Source: DASSBR01 sp035688265
GTDB taxonomy: Bacteria > Pseudomonadota > Gammaproteobacteria > Natronospirales > DASSBR01
Direction: 5' to 3'
DNA length: 64,000 bases
NCBI GenBank assembly: GCA_035688265.1
Contig: DASSNE010000003.1
Coordinates: forward strand, 38,123-102,122
Made by a program: the position numbers and the translations under genes
Notes under the pieces: generated by a model
Told to the model about the DNA's origin: nothing
The model's database searches: none
The model's input: the letters and a program-made list of their open reading frames with translations, nothing else
Part shown: one piece after another, positions 1 to 7,449 of the stretch
Layout: each line of letters opens with the position of its first letter
How positions within the stretch are numbered: position 1 is the stretch's first letter

Positions 1-197
1 AAGCTCTGCGTCAGCGAGACCTTGCTCATCGTCACCAGTCGATGCTGCCCGGCAACGCTCGTCCCGCCGGTGAACGCGGCCCGCGTTGCAGCGAGCAGTC
101 CGAACAGCAGGAACGCGACCAGCACCGACAGGAACGTGAACAGCGTGCGCAGTTTTTTTCTTTTGAGGCCGCTGGCGACCAACCCGAGATATTTCAT
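1..197 (-). CDS. ABC transporter permease (MacB/FtsX-like), N-terminal fragment cut by window edge
   Basis: The first 65 codons of a minus-strand gene are present; the rest lies beyond position 1. The protein begins MKYLGLVASGLKRKKLRTLF, a short basic cytoplasmic start followed by one hydrophobic segment (about residues 18-38) and then a polar stretch. This is the usual start of MacB/FtsX-type permeases, whose large periplasmic domain follows the first membrane helix. ATG at 197 is preceded by a GGAAACAGGG ribosome-binding site. It is divergent from hemL. The transported substrate cannot be told from this fragment. Confidence 0.7.
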   Translation of the reverse strand, partial: MKYLGLVASGLKRKKLRTLFTFLSVLVAFLLFGLLAATRAAFTGGTSVAGQHRLVTMSKVSLTQS

Positions 198-276
198 CGC
201 CCTGTTTCCTTGCAGCGTGACCGGCAATATACCCGGTGGCGCAATGTCCTGGAAGTCTCACCTGTCAGTCATTCGA

Positions 277-290
277 TGTGACATTTGTCA
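277..290. promoter_or_regulatory. Possible Crp-type site / short palindrome in the divergent hemL promoter region
   Basis: The 14 bases TGTGACATTTGTCA match one full half of a Crp site (TGTGA-N6-TCA) and contain the palindrome TGACA-TT-TGTCA. It lies 62 bases upstream of hemL in the gap shared with the ABC permease. The window encodes a Crp-like protein that keeps the cAMP-contact residues. The second half-site is incomplete, so this may be chance. Confidence 0.25.
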
Positions 291-351
291 GGCATCGCCG
301 ACAGGTTTGGTTTAACATGCCGAAGGCAAATATCAGCATGTAAAGGTCGTA

Positions 352-1638
352 ATGTCGGAAAGTCTGTTCGAGCAAGCCCAACGCTATATCCCCGGCGGTG
401 TCAATTCGCCGGTGCGTGCCTTTACCGGTGTCGGTGGCGAACCGCCGTTCATTGCCCGCGCTGAAGGCCCGTATCTCTACGACGAAGCCGGCCGGCGCTA
501 CATCGATTACGTCGGCTCCTGGGGGCCGATGATTGTGGGCCACGCACATCCGCGGGTGCTCGAAGCGGTGCACGCGGCGGTCGATCGCGGCTTGAGCTTC
601 GGCGCGCCGACGGTGCTGGAAACACAGCTCGCGGAGAAAGTCGTCTCGATGGTGCCGTCGATCGATCTCGTGCGCATGGTCAACTCCGGCACCGAAGCCA
701 CGATGAGCGCGATTCGCCTGGCGCGCGCGTTCACCGGGCGCGAGCGCATTGTCAAGTTCGAAGGCGGCTACCACGGCCATTCCGACTCGCTGCTGGTGAA
801 CGCCGGCTCCGGCGCGCTGACGTTCGGTGTGCCGAGTTCGCCGGGCGTGCCGGCGGCGCTGGCCGAGTACACGCTGACGCTGCGGTACAACGATATCGAC
901 GCGGCACGTGCGGCGTTCGCTGAAGCCGGCGACGATATCGCCGCGGTGATCGTCGAGCCGGTCGCCGGCAACATGAACTGTATTCCGCCGGTACCCGGTT
1001 TTCTCGAAGGGTTGCGCGAGCTGTGCAGCGCGCACGCGAGCGTGCTGATTTTCGATGAAGTCATGACCGGTTTTCGCGTGGCCCCGGGCGGCGCGCAGCA
1101 GCTTTACGGCGTGACGCCGGATCTGACCACGCTCGGCAAGATCATCGGCGGCGGCCTGCCGGTCGGCGCCTTCGGCGGCCGCCGCGACATCATGGCGCAG
1201 ATCGCGCCGAGCGGCCCCGTCTACCAGGCCGGCACGCTGTCCGGCAATCCGATCGCGATGGCGGCGGGACTCGCGACGCTCGAGATTATCAGTCAGGCGG
1301 ACTTTCATTCGCGTCTCGCCGCGCGCACCGACAAGCTCGTCGCCGGCCTGCGCGCCGCCGCCGAAAGCGTCGGCGTCCCCTTCACGACCAATCATGTCTG
1401 CGGCATGTTCGGCCTGTTCTTCAGCGACGCGGCAGTCGTGCAGCGTTACGAACAGGTGGTCGCCTGCGACAAGGGCCGGTTTGCGCGTTTCTTCCACGCG
1501 ATGCTGGACGCCGGCGTCAATCTGGCGCCGTCAGCGTTCGAGGCCGGCTTCGTATCCGGCGCGCACGACGAGACGGTGATCGACGCGACCCTCGATGCCG
1601 CGGCGCGCGCCTTCGCGCAATGTTCCAAGACATCCTGA
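352..1638 (+). CDS. hemL: Glutamate-1-semialdehyde 2,1-aminomutase
   Basis: A PLP enzyme that converts glutamate-1-semialdehyde to 5-aminolevulinate, the last step of the C5 route to tetrapyrroles, in the cytoplasm. The 428-residue length is normal for HemL. The N-terminus has the family signature YIPGGVNSPVRAF. The PLP-binding aspartate sits in FDEVMTGFR, and the Schiff-base lysine is Lys263 in TTLGKIIGGGLPVGAFGG. ATG 352 follows an AAAGG ribosome-binding site. The last 19 bases overlap the next gene. Use of the C5 route agrees with a gammaproteobacterium. Confidence 0.97.
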   Translation: MSESLFEQAQRYIPGGVNSPVRAFTGVGGEPPFIARAEGPYLYDEAGRRYIDYVGSWGPMIVGHAHPRVLEAVHAAVDRGLSFGAPTVLETQLAEKVVSMVPSIDLVRMVNSGTEATMSAIRLARAFTGRERIVKFEGGYHGHSDSLLVNAGSGALTFGVPSSPGVPAALAEYTLTLRYNDIDAARAAFAEAGDDIAAVIVEPVAGNMNCIPPVPGFLEGLRELCSAHASVLIFDEVMTGFRVAPGGAQQLYGVTPDLTTLGKIIGGGLPVGAFGGRRDIMAQIAPSGPVYQAGTLSGNPIAMAAGLATLEIISQADFHSRLAARTDKLVAGLRAAAESVGVPFTTNHVCGMFGLFFSDAAVVQRYEQVVACDKGRFARFFHAMLDAGVNLAPSAFEAGFVSGAHDETVIDATLDAAARAFAQCSKTS

Positions 1639-2948
1639 ACCACATCCTCGCCTGGGTCAGCGCCAATCCCGGCTGGGCCGGCGTCGCCGTGTTCGCCATC
1701 GCCTGCTTCGAGTCGCTGTTGGTAATCGGCTACCTGGTCCCCGGCATTTTCGTGCTGTTCGGCATCGGCGCGCTGATCGGCAGCGGCTACCTGTCGTTCT
1801 GGCCGGTCGCGATCTGGGCGGCAGCGGGCGCCATCGCCGGCGATGTCGCGAGTTACGTCGTCGGCTATGTCTGGCGCGATCGGCTGCAACACGGCTGGCC
1901 GTTTCAGCGCCACCCGGAGCTGTACGCGAAAGGCGTGCAGTTCTTCGACGATCACGGCGGCAAGAGCATCGTCTTCGGCCGCTTCGTCGGCCCGGTGCGA
2001 CCCCTGATTCCGGCCATCGCCGGCATGACCGGCATGAGCGCCGCGCGCTTCGTGATCATCGACGTGATCGCGGCTGCGCTGTGGGCACCTGTGTACCTGT
2101 TTCCCGGCATGGTGTTCGGTGCGTCGCTCGACCTCGCCGCCGCGGTCGCCGGCCGGCTGATGATCCTGATCGGCGTGCTCACCGTGTGCCTGTGGCTGCT
2201 GTGGCAGGTGGTGAAGCGCGTCGCCTACCACGTGCGCAAGCCGCTCCGCCACGCGTCGAACGGGGTATTGATCGGCGCCGCCGCGGCCGGCTTCGCGGTC
2301 ATCGGCATTCTCGCGCTGCTGTGGACGCCGCTCGGCGACCTGCTGCTGCCTGGCGCAACGCCCGCGCCCAAAACCATCACCGGGAGCGCCTGGCAACAGG
2401 GCGGCGGCTGGCGCGAAGTGGCGGCGTGGCATGCACATCGCCACGGCCGCGCGCCGCTCAACGTGCAACTCGCCGGCGATCCGGACGCGCTGGCCGCCGC
2501 GCTGGGTCGGCACGGCTGGCAGCCGGCGCCGCCGCTGACGCTGGCGGGCGCTCTGCACTGGCTCGCGCCCGACCCTGACATCGGGGTGCTGCCGCTGCTG
2601 CCGCAACTCAGGTCGCGCCATCGCGAACGGCTGGTGCTGGTGCGCCCGGCGGGCGCGAAATCGGAGTGGGTGCTGCAACTGTGGGCCAGCGGCTGGCAGA
2701 CCGCCGCCGGTGCGCCGATCAGCATCGGCCGCGTGCGCCGTTACAGGCTCGACGCGCGGCTGCCGCTGCTGACCTTGCCGCGCCCCGCCGGCGATGCCGA
2801 TGCGGCCCTCGACGAACTCGCCGCATCGCTGAACGCACCGGACCGGCACACGCTGCTGGCGCGCGATCCGGCACACGTCCTGCTCATTCTCGACGCTTCA
2901 CGCTCTCCACCAGCGGGCGCAACATCCGCAGCCGCTCCAGCGGGTTAG
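1620..2948 (+). CDS. DedA-family (VTT domain) membrane protein with a C-terminal LssY-like domain
   Basis: Residues 1 to about 205 form a DedA/VTT membrane domain, with an early membrane-dipping segment carrying FESLLVIGYLVPG and the conserved FGRFVGPVRPLIPAIAGM motif. DedA proteins are thought to move lipid carriers or phospholipids across the inner membrane. Another membrane helix near residues 220-240 leads into a soluble region of about 190 residues resembling the LssY C-terminal domain, giving 442 residues, about twice a plain DedA. The start overlaps the hemL end by 19 bases, suggesting coupled translation. Its 3' end overlaps the convergent Lon-N gene by 65 bases. The lipid substrate is unknown. 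Confidence 0.8.
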   Translation: MFQDILNHILAWVSANPGWAGVAVFAIACFESLLVIGYLVPGIFVLFGIGALIGSGYLSFWPVAIWAAAGAIAGDVASYVVGYVWRDRLQHGWPFQRHPELYAKGVQFFDDHGGKSIVFGRFVGPVRPLIPAIAGMTGMSAARFVIIDVIAAALWAPVYLFPGMVFGASLDLAAAVAGRLMILIGVLTVCLWLLWQVVKRVAYHVRKPLRHASNGVLIGAAAAGFAVIGILALLWTPLGDLLLPGATPAPKTITGSAWQQGGGWREVAAWHAHRHGRAPLNVQLAGDPDALAAALGRHGWQPAPPLTLAGALHWLAPDPDIGVLPLLPQLRSRHRERLVLVRPAGAKSEWVLQLWASGWQTAAGAPISIGRVRRYRLDARLPLLTLPRPAGDADAALDELAASLNAPDRHTLLARDPAHVLLILDASRSPPAGATSAAAPAG

Positions 2949-3474
2949 TCATCTCCAGCATCACCTGCTTTTGCGCGAGCGGCAGGGGCAGCAGTTCGGC
3001 GAACCGGCATCCAACCCAGCCTGCGTCATCGAAATCCGGTTCGACGGCCTGATATTGCGATTTGAAATGCGCCAGCAGACGGCGCAGCATCGCGACCATG
3101 GGCCGCCATTCCGCCGGCAGCGGCGCAGCCTCTTCCGCCGGCAGACTTGCGAGTCGACCCAGATGCAGGCCGTCTTTCCGGCGCCAGCTTTCCTCGATGC
3201 TGAAGCGCCCCTCGCCGCGCGCGACGATGCCGAGCATGCCATCGTCGCGCGGCTCCCAATCGACGATCCGCGCCAGCGTGCCGACCGTCGCCATCTTCAC
3301 CGGCCCGATCTCGGTGCCCTCGCGGATCAGGCAGACGCCGAACCCGCAATCGTCGCGCATGCAGCGGCTGACCATGTCGAGGTAGCGCGGCTCGAAGATT
3401 CGCAACGACAGCGGCCCGCCCGGGAACAGGACGGTGTGCAGCGGGAACAGCGGGATTTCAGCGACTTCAGTCAT
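2884..3474 (-). CDS. Lon N-terminal (substrate-binding) domain protein, stand-alone
   Basis: 196 residues with the start typical of the Lon substrate-binding domain: IPLFPLHTVLFPGGPLSLRIFEPRYLDMV. There is no AAA+ or protease domain, so this is the free-standing LON-domain family seen in many proteobacteria. No enzyme activity is established for it; the domain suggests binding of peptides or unfolded proteins. It starts inside the ubiX stop region (ATGACTGA overlap), so the two are probably co-transcribed. Its stop lies inside the end of the convergent DedA gene. Confidence 0.85.
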   Translation of the reverse strand: MTEVAEIPLFPLHTVLFPGGPLSLRIFEPRYLDMVSRCMRDDCGFGVCLIREGTEIGPVKMATVGTLARIVDWEPRDDGMLGIVARGEGRFSIEESWRRKDGLHLGRLASLPAEEAAPLPAEWRPMVAMLRRLLAHFKSQYQAVEPDFDDAGWVGCRFAELLPLPLAQKQVMLEMTNPLERLRMLRPLVESVKRRE

Positions 3475-4072
3475 CCGCCCAGCGCGGCATCAACTGATGA
3501 TCCACATCCAGATGGTCTAGGATGCGCGCGACAACAAAATCGACCAGCGCCTCGATCGATGTCGGTTGATGATAAAAACCGGGATTGGCCGGCAGCACGA
3601 CCGCGCCGGCCTCGGCAAGCGTCAGCATGTTGCGCAGATGAATCGCCGACAGCGGCGTTTCGCGCGGCACGACGATCAGCTTGCGGCGTTCCTTCAGCAT
3701 CACGTCGGCGGCGCGCTCGATCAGGCTGCGGCTCGCGCCGTTGGCGATCGCCGACAGCGTCGCGGTCGTGCACGGGCAGACGACCATCGCCTCGATGCGC
3801 GCGGAGCCACTCGCCGGTGGCGCCGTCCACTCTTCGCGGCCGAACAGCCGCAATTGGCCGGGTTCGCCGCCATACCGGTCGAGCAGGTACGGCGTCATGT
3901 CGGCACGCCGGGACGGCAGAACTAGATCGGTTTCCATGTCGATGACCAGCTTCGCCGGCTTCGACAACAGCAGATAAACTTCGCGGCCGCTTTGCAGCAG
4001 ACATTGCAGGAGGCGCAATCCGTATTGGGCGCCGGACGCGCCGGTCATCGCAAGAGTAATCGGCTTTTTCAT
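3467..4072 (-). CDS. ubiX: Flavin prenyltransferase UbiX
   Basis: UbiX joins dimethylallyl phosphate to reduced FMN, making the prenylated flavin cofactor used by the UbiD decarboxylase in ubiquinone synthesis. The 201-residue protein begins MKKPITLAMTGASGAQYGLR, with the GASG FMN-binding turn; VVCPCTTATLSAIANG and the C-terminal PANPGFYHQPTSIEALVDFVVARILDHL block are also family features. ATG 4072 follows GGAG at a good distance. A longer reading from upstream would run into the repeat at 4093 and is not supported. It overlaps the Lon-N gene. Confidence 0.95.
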   Translation of the reverse strand: MKKPITLAMTGASGAQYGLRLLQCLLQSGREVYLLLSKPAKLVIDMETDLVLPSRRADMTPYLLDRYGGEPGQLRLFGREEWTAPPASGSARIEAMVVCPCTTATLSAIANGASRSLIERAADVMLKERRKLIVVPRETPLSAIHLRNMLTLAEAGAVVLPANPGFYHQPTSIEALVDFVVARILDHLDVDHQLMPRWADD

Positions 4073-4092
4073 ATTCTTTCTTCTCCACTCTT

Positions 4093-4368
4093 GCCGGCCA
4101 GGATGGCCGGCTCTTCTCCCGCGACATCGAGCGCAGCCGAAGATCGGGCTGAAAAAGGGGGAAACAAGGAACATTGTCCGAAGCCATGGATGGCTGAGTT
4201 ATGTTCCGGCCCCCTTTTTCAGCCCGATCTTCGGGAAGTCCGCAGCACAGGAAGTGCTGCGGACCAAGCGACAGGAGCAATGGCTTTGGTTACTTTCCCC
4301 GTAAGGAAAGTAACTCGCCGTAGGGGGTCGACACCCCCGCCCAATCAGCCCGCCGCCGTAGGCGGCAC
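4093..4368 (-). repeat. Six-hairpin dispersed repeat, copy 1 (inverted relative to the copy at 26729)
   Basis: A 276-bp element that is about 95% identical, in reverse complement, to 26729-27005. It holds a row of perfect hairpins: 4093-4111; a 25-bp perfect inverted repeat with arms 4137-4161 and 4210-4234; 4238-4264 (GTCCGCAGCAC stem); 4289-4314 (GTTACTTTCC stem); 4323-4338 (GGGGGT stem); 4352-4366 (GCCGCC stem). There is no transposase and no terminal target duplication that I can see. Its right end overlaps the mpl gene and encodes the last codons and stop of Mpl. I recall similar GTTACTTTCC elements in Xanthomonadaceae intergenic DNA, often mis-annotated as small proteins. Confidence 0.9.
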
Positions 4369-5745
4369 ATCACCAGTACGGTGCAGCGCCGACAGCAACT
4401 TGGCGTGAAAGCCGCCGAAGCCGCCGTTACTCATTACCAGTACATGGTCGCCTGTCCGCGCTTCGGCGGCAACCGCGGCGACCAATTGATCGATCGAGTC
4501 GATGACGTCGGCCCGGCCGGCGAGCGCCTCGGCCGGGTCCCATTTAAGCGTTTGCGGCCGATAGCACCAGGCACGGTCGGCCATCACGAGCGCCGGCCCG
4601 AGGGCATCACGATGGACGCCCGCGCGCATCGTCGCGGATGCCGGCTCAATGACGGCCAGGATGCGCGCGTCGCCGACGCGCTTGCGAAGGCCGGCGAGTG
4701 TGGTGGCAATGGCGGTCGGGTGATGGGCGAAGTCATCGTAGACCGTCACGCCATCGATCTCGCCGCGTACTTCCAGGCGCCGCTTGACCCCCGCGAACTT
4801 GCGTAGCGCAGCGGCTGCCGTTGCGACCGGCACGCCGGCGTGGCGCGCGGCGGCAATCGCCGCGAGCGCGTTGGCTACATTGTGCATGCCGATCAGATTC
4901 CACTCGACCCGCGCGAGCTTTTCACCATTAAAGACGACATCGAACGCGCTGCCGTCGGCGGCGGCATCAGTAGCCTGCCAGCCGCCGACATCGTCCAGGA
5001 ACGGTTCTACCGGCGTCCAGCAGCCCTGTGCCAGCGTATCAGCCAGGTTGGCATCCGCGGCGTTGGCGACGATCAGGCCATTGCCGGGGACAGTTCGCAC
5101 CAGTTGATGAAATTGGCGCTTGATCGAGGCAAGATCGGAGAAGATATCGGCATGATCGTATTCGAGGTTGTTCAGGACCAGCGTCCTGGGCCGGTAATGC
5201 GCGAACTTTGAACGGCGGTCAAAATAAGAGGTGTCGTACTCATCGGCTTCGATGACAAAGAACGGACCTTCGCCCAGGCGAGCCGAAGCCTCGAAATTCC
5301 GCGGCACGCCGCCGATCAGGAAACCGGGCTTGAGGCCGGCGTAATCGAGGATCCAGGCGAGCAGGCTCGCCGTGGTCGTTTTGCCGTGCGTACCGGCGAC
5401 CGCCAGTACCCAGCGCTCGCGTAGCACGTGCCGCGCCAGCCATTCGGCCCCCGACAGGTAGTCGAAACCCTGGTCCAGCACCGCTTCCAGCTCCGGATTG
5501 CCACGCTTGATGCCGGCATTGCCGATCACCACCTGGTCCGGCGGCGGATCGAGATGGGTCCCCGTATAGCCTTCCATCAGCTCGATGCCGAGCGCTTCGA
5601 GCTGATCGCTCATCGGCGGATAGACGTTTGCATCCGAGCCGCTGACGCGGTAACCCTGCGCCTGCGCGAGCGCCGCGATGCCGCCCATGAACGTGCCGCA
5701 GATGCCGAGAATGTGGACTCTTTTATGTCGATTTACGTGAATCAC
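4345..5745 (-). CDS. mpl: UDP-N-acetylmuramate:L-alanyl-gamma-D-glutamyl-meso-diaminopimelate ligase
   Basis: Mpl reattaches recovered murein tripeptide to UDP-MurNAc in peptidoglycan recycling. The 466-residue protein is a Mur ligase: HILGICGTFMGGIA at residues 11-24 is the Mpl form of the N-terminal nucleotide motif, AGTHGKTT (117-124) is the ATP P-loop, and EADEYDTSYFDRRSKF and YDDFAHHPTA follow. No ATG is available near the family start; GTG 5745 puts the first motif at the expected distance. The last codons (PPTAAG and stop) lie within the dispersed repeat at 4093-4368. Confidence 0.93.
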   Translation of the reverse strand: MIHVNRHKRVHILGICGTFMGGIAALAQAQGYRVSGSDANVYPPMSDQLEALGIELMEGYTGTHLDPPPDQVVIGNAGIKRGNPELEAVLDQGFDYLSGAEWLARHVLRERWVLAVAGTHGKTTTASLLAWILDYAGLKPGFLIGGVPRNFEASARLGEGPFFVIEADEYDTSYFDRRSKFAHYRPRTLVLNNLEYDHADIFSDLASIKRQFHQLVRTVPGNGLIVANAADANLADTLAQGCWTPVEPFLDDVGGWQATDAAADGSAFDVVFNGEKLARVEWNLIGMHNVANALAAIAAARHAGVPVATAAAALRKFAGVKRRLEVRGEIDGVTVYDDFAHHPTAIATTLAGLRKRVGDARILAVIEPASATMRAGVHRDALGPALVMADRAWCYRPQTLKWDPAEALAGRADVIDSIDQLVAAVAAEARTGDHVLVMSNGGFGGFHAKLLSALHRTGDVPPTAAG

Positions 5746-5808
5746 GTCGCTGCAGCTCGCCGATTTGGGGGGTGTATTATAGTGACAGAGCAAAACAAGG
5801 AGTGCTTC

Positions 5809-6276
5809 ATGAAAGGAATTCACATCATCTCTGCCAGCGTGGTCGTCGGCGCTTTGTTGGCCCTTGGCGGTTGCGCGCCGCGTAACAGCATCCAGCCGGT
5901 GCAACCTGTGAACCAGCCATATGGCGCCACAGCGCCGGCCTATAACAACACCAGCGCGAACTGCTACAACTGCGCCACCGTTACCGATATCCAGCCGATT
6001 CCCGAAGGCAGCGGTGGTAATGCCACCGGCGCTGTCATCGGTGCGATCATTGGCGCCGCGGTAGGCCACCAGTTCGGGGGCGGCCGTGGCCAAACGGCAG
6101 CGACCGTCGGTGGCGCGGCAGCCGGAGCCTACGCCGGCAGCGAGTACGCCAACGGTGACGAGTACGACTATCGAGTAACGGTGCGAACCGACAGCGGCGA
6201 AGTGCGAACGTTCATTCTGGACGATCCGCCCAATTACGGCGTCGGTACCCGCGTTCGCCTCAACAGCGGTTATTAA
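5809..6276 (+). CDS. Glycine-zipper lipoprotein (SlyB/PcpY-like)
   Basis: 155 residues. A lipoprotein signal ends at the lipobox LALGGC (Cys near residue 24), so the mature protein should be lipid-anchored in the outer membrane or periplasm. The middle is a glycine zipper, ATGAVIGAIIGAAVGHQFGGG followed by ATVGGAAAGAYAGSEYA, as in the 17 kDa antigen/SlyB family. The C-terminal third (YDYRVTVRTDSGEVRTF) resembles their beta domain. AAGGAG precedes ATG 5809, and a clear terminator follows. A TATTAT box lies at 5775-5780. The role is probably envelope structure or stress; this is inferred from the family. Confidence 0.85.
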   Translation: MKGIHIISASVVVGALLALGGCAPRNSIQPVQPVNQPYGATAPAYNNTSANCYNCATVTDIQPIPEGSGGNATGAVIGAIIGAAVGHQFGGGRGQTAATVGGAAAGAYAGSEYANGDEYDYRVTVRTDSGEVRTFILDDPPNYGVGTRVRLNSGY

Positions 6277-6293
6277 GCAAGGAGAAAATGCCG

Positions 6294-6326
6294 ATCCCCC
6301 TCCCAGCGAGGGGGATTTTCTGTTTT
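6294..6326 (+). terminator. Rho-independent terminator after the glycine-zipper lipoprotein gene
   Basis: A 9-bp perfect stem ATCCCCCTC/GAGGGGGAT with a 5-base loop is followed by a T-rich tract (TTTTCTGTTTT). It begins 17 bases after the lipoprotein stop codon. Confidence 0.85.
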
Positions 6327-6332
6327 GGCCGG

Positions 6333-6338
6333 TATAAT
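6333..6338 (+). promoter_or_regulatory. Consensus -10 box (TATAAT) abutting the rnd start codon
   Basis: TATAAT lies 7 bases before the rnd ATG at 6346, so a transcript starting at the normal distance would begin at or next to the ATG. No good -35 hexamer is visible at 16-18 bases upstream. No Shine-Dalgarno sequence fits between the box and the ATG. Confidence 0.5.
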
Positions 6339-6345
6339 TGACCGG

Positions 6346-7449
6346 ATGGCCGACTTTAAATACATCGACCGCGCCGACCAGCTTGCGGAATTCTGCCGTG
6401 CTTCGGCCGATTCCGACTGGCTCGGCCTCGACACCGAATTCCTGCGCGAGAAAACCTATTACCCGCTGCTCTGCCTGGTGCAGATCGCCGGCGAGCACGG
6501 TATCGCCTGCATCGATCCGCTTGCGATCGACGACCTCGCGCCGCTGCGGCAACTGCTGCTGGAGCCGCGCCTCGTCAAGGTGCTGCACGCGGCCCGCCAG
6601 GATGTGGAAGTGCTGCACCAGTCCTTGCAAGCGGTTCCGCGACCCGTTTTCGATACCCAGCTGGCGGCCGGGCTGCTGGGCCATGGCGACCAGATAGGTT
6701 ACGGCGCACTGGTCGCGGACGTGGCCGGCGTGCAGCTTGCCAAGGCACATACGCGCGCCGACTGGAGCTGCCGCCCGCTGGATGCCGATGCGCTGGCCTA
6801 CGCCGCCGACGACGTGCGCTATCTGGGCGAACTGTATCGGCACCTTCGGCAGCGCCTAGACGCGGCCGGGCGGAGCGAGTGGCTTAACGCGGAAGCCGCC
6901 CTGCTCGGTGACCCTGCGCTGTGGCTGCCCGACCCGCAGACCGCCTGGCTGCGTGTGCGCGGCCAAAGTCGGTTGGAAGACGCGGCCGCGCGAGGCGCGC
7001 TGCGGGCGCTCGCGGCCTGGCGCGAACGCCGCGCGATGGACAAGGATCGACCGCGACGCTGGATTCTGAACGACGACACCCTGCTCGACCTGGCGGTGCG
7101 GATGCCACGGTCGGAAGCTGAACTGCGCGAGGTGGGGGGCCTGGACGGCTTGCTCAAGGCGCGGCAGGGAGCCGCGTTGCTGGCCGCCATTGCCGAGGGC
7201 GCGAACGAGCCGCTGCCGGCGGCGCAAAATGTCGTGCCAAGCAGTGAAGACCGCGCGACCGTTCGTCATCTCGGGAAAATGGTGCGTGAGCGCGCCGCTG
7301 CCATGAAATTGAGTCCGGCGCTGCTCGCGAACCGCCGCCAACTCGAGCGGCTGGTTCAGGGCGAACGCGATCTGCCGGTGCTCAAGGGCTGGCGGCGCGA
7401 GGTGATCGGCGAAGATCTGCTGGGGGCGGCGACCGCCGAGTCGGCTTAG
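6346..7449 (+). CDS. rnd: Ribonuclease D
   Basis: A 3'-to-5' exoribonuclease that trims tRNA precursors and other small RNAs. The 367-residue protein has the DEDD exonuclease fold: Asp29 and Glu31 in WLGLDTEFLREKTYYP, the second acidic motif around LHAARQDVEVL, and the Y-x3-D motif in YAADDVRYL. An HRDC-type helical region follows (about residues 205-290). TTG at 6325 is in frame but lies upstream of the TATAAT box, so ATG 6346 is preferred. The stop overlaps the convergent adk stop by 4 bases. Confidence 0.93.
   Translation: MADFKYIDRADQLAEFCRASADSDWLGLDTEFLREKTYYPLLCLVQIAGEHGIACIDPLAIDDLAPLRQLLLEPRLVKVLHAARQDVEVLHQSLQAVPRPVFDTQLAAGLLGHGDQIGYGALVADVAGVQLAKAHTRADWSCRPLDADALAYAADDVRYLGELYRHLRQRLDAAGRSEWLNAEAALLGDPALWLPDPQTAWLRVRGQSRLEDAAARGALRALAAWRERRAMDKDRPRRWILNDDTLLDLAVRMPRSEAELREVGGLDGLLKARQGAALLAAIAEGANEPLPAAQNVVPSSEDRATVRHLGKMVRERAAAMKLSPALLANRRQLERLVQGERDLPVLKGWRREVIGEDLLGAATAESA

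Noticed and set aside
265..1497. Long open frame on the strand opposite hemL
   Set aside because: GC-rich codon structure of hemL keeps the opposite frame open; the peptide is Arg/His-rich, resembles no family and hemL is certain.
4200..4408. Small protein with LVTFPVRKVTRRRGSTPPPN sequence in the repeat
   Set aside because: The same peptide appears only because the two repeat copies share DNA. Changes between copies preserve hairpins rather than codons, so it is not a protein gene.
6325..6345. TTG start for RNase D
   Set aside because: It lies upstream of the TATAAT box and gives extra residues not seen in the family.
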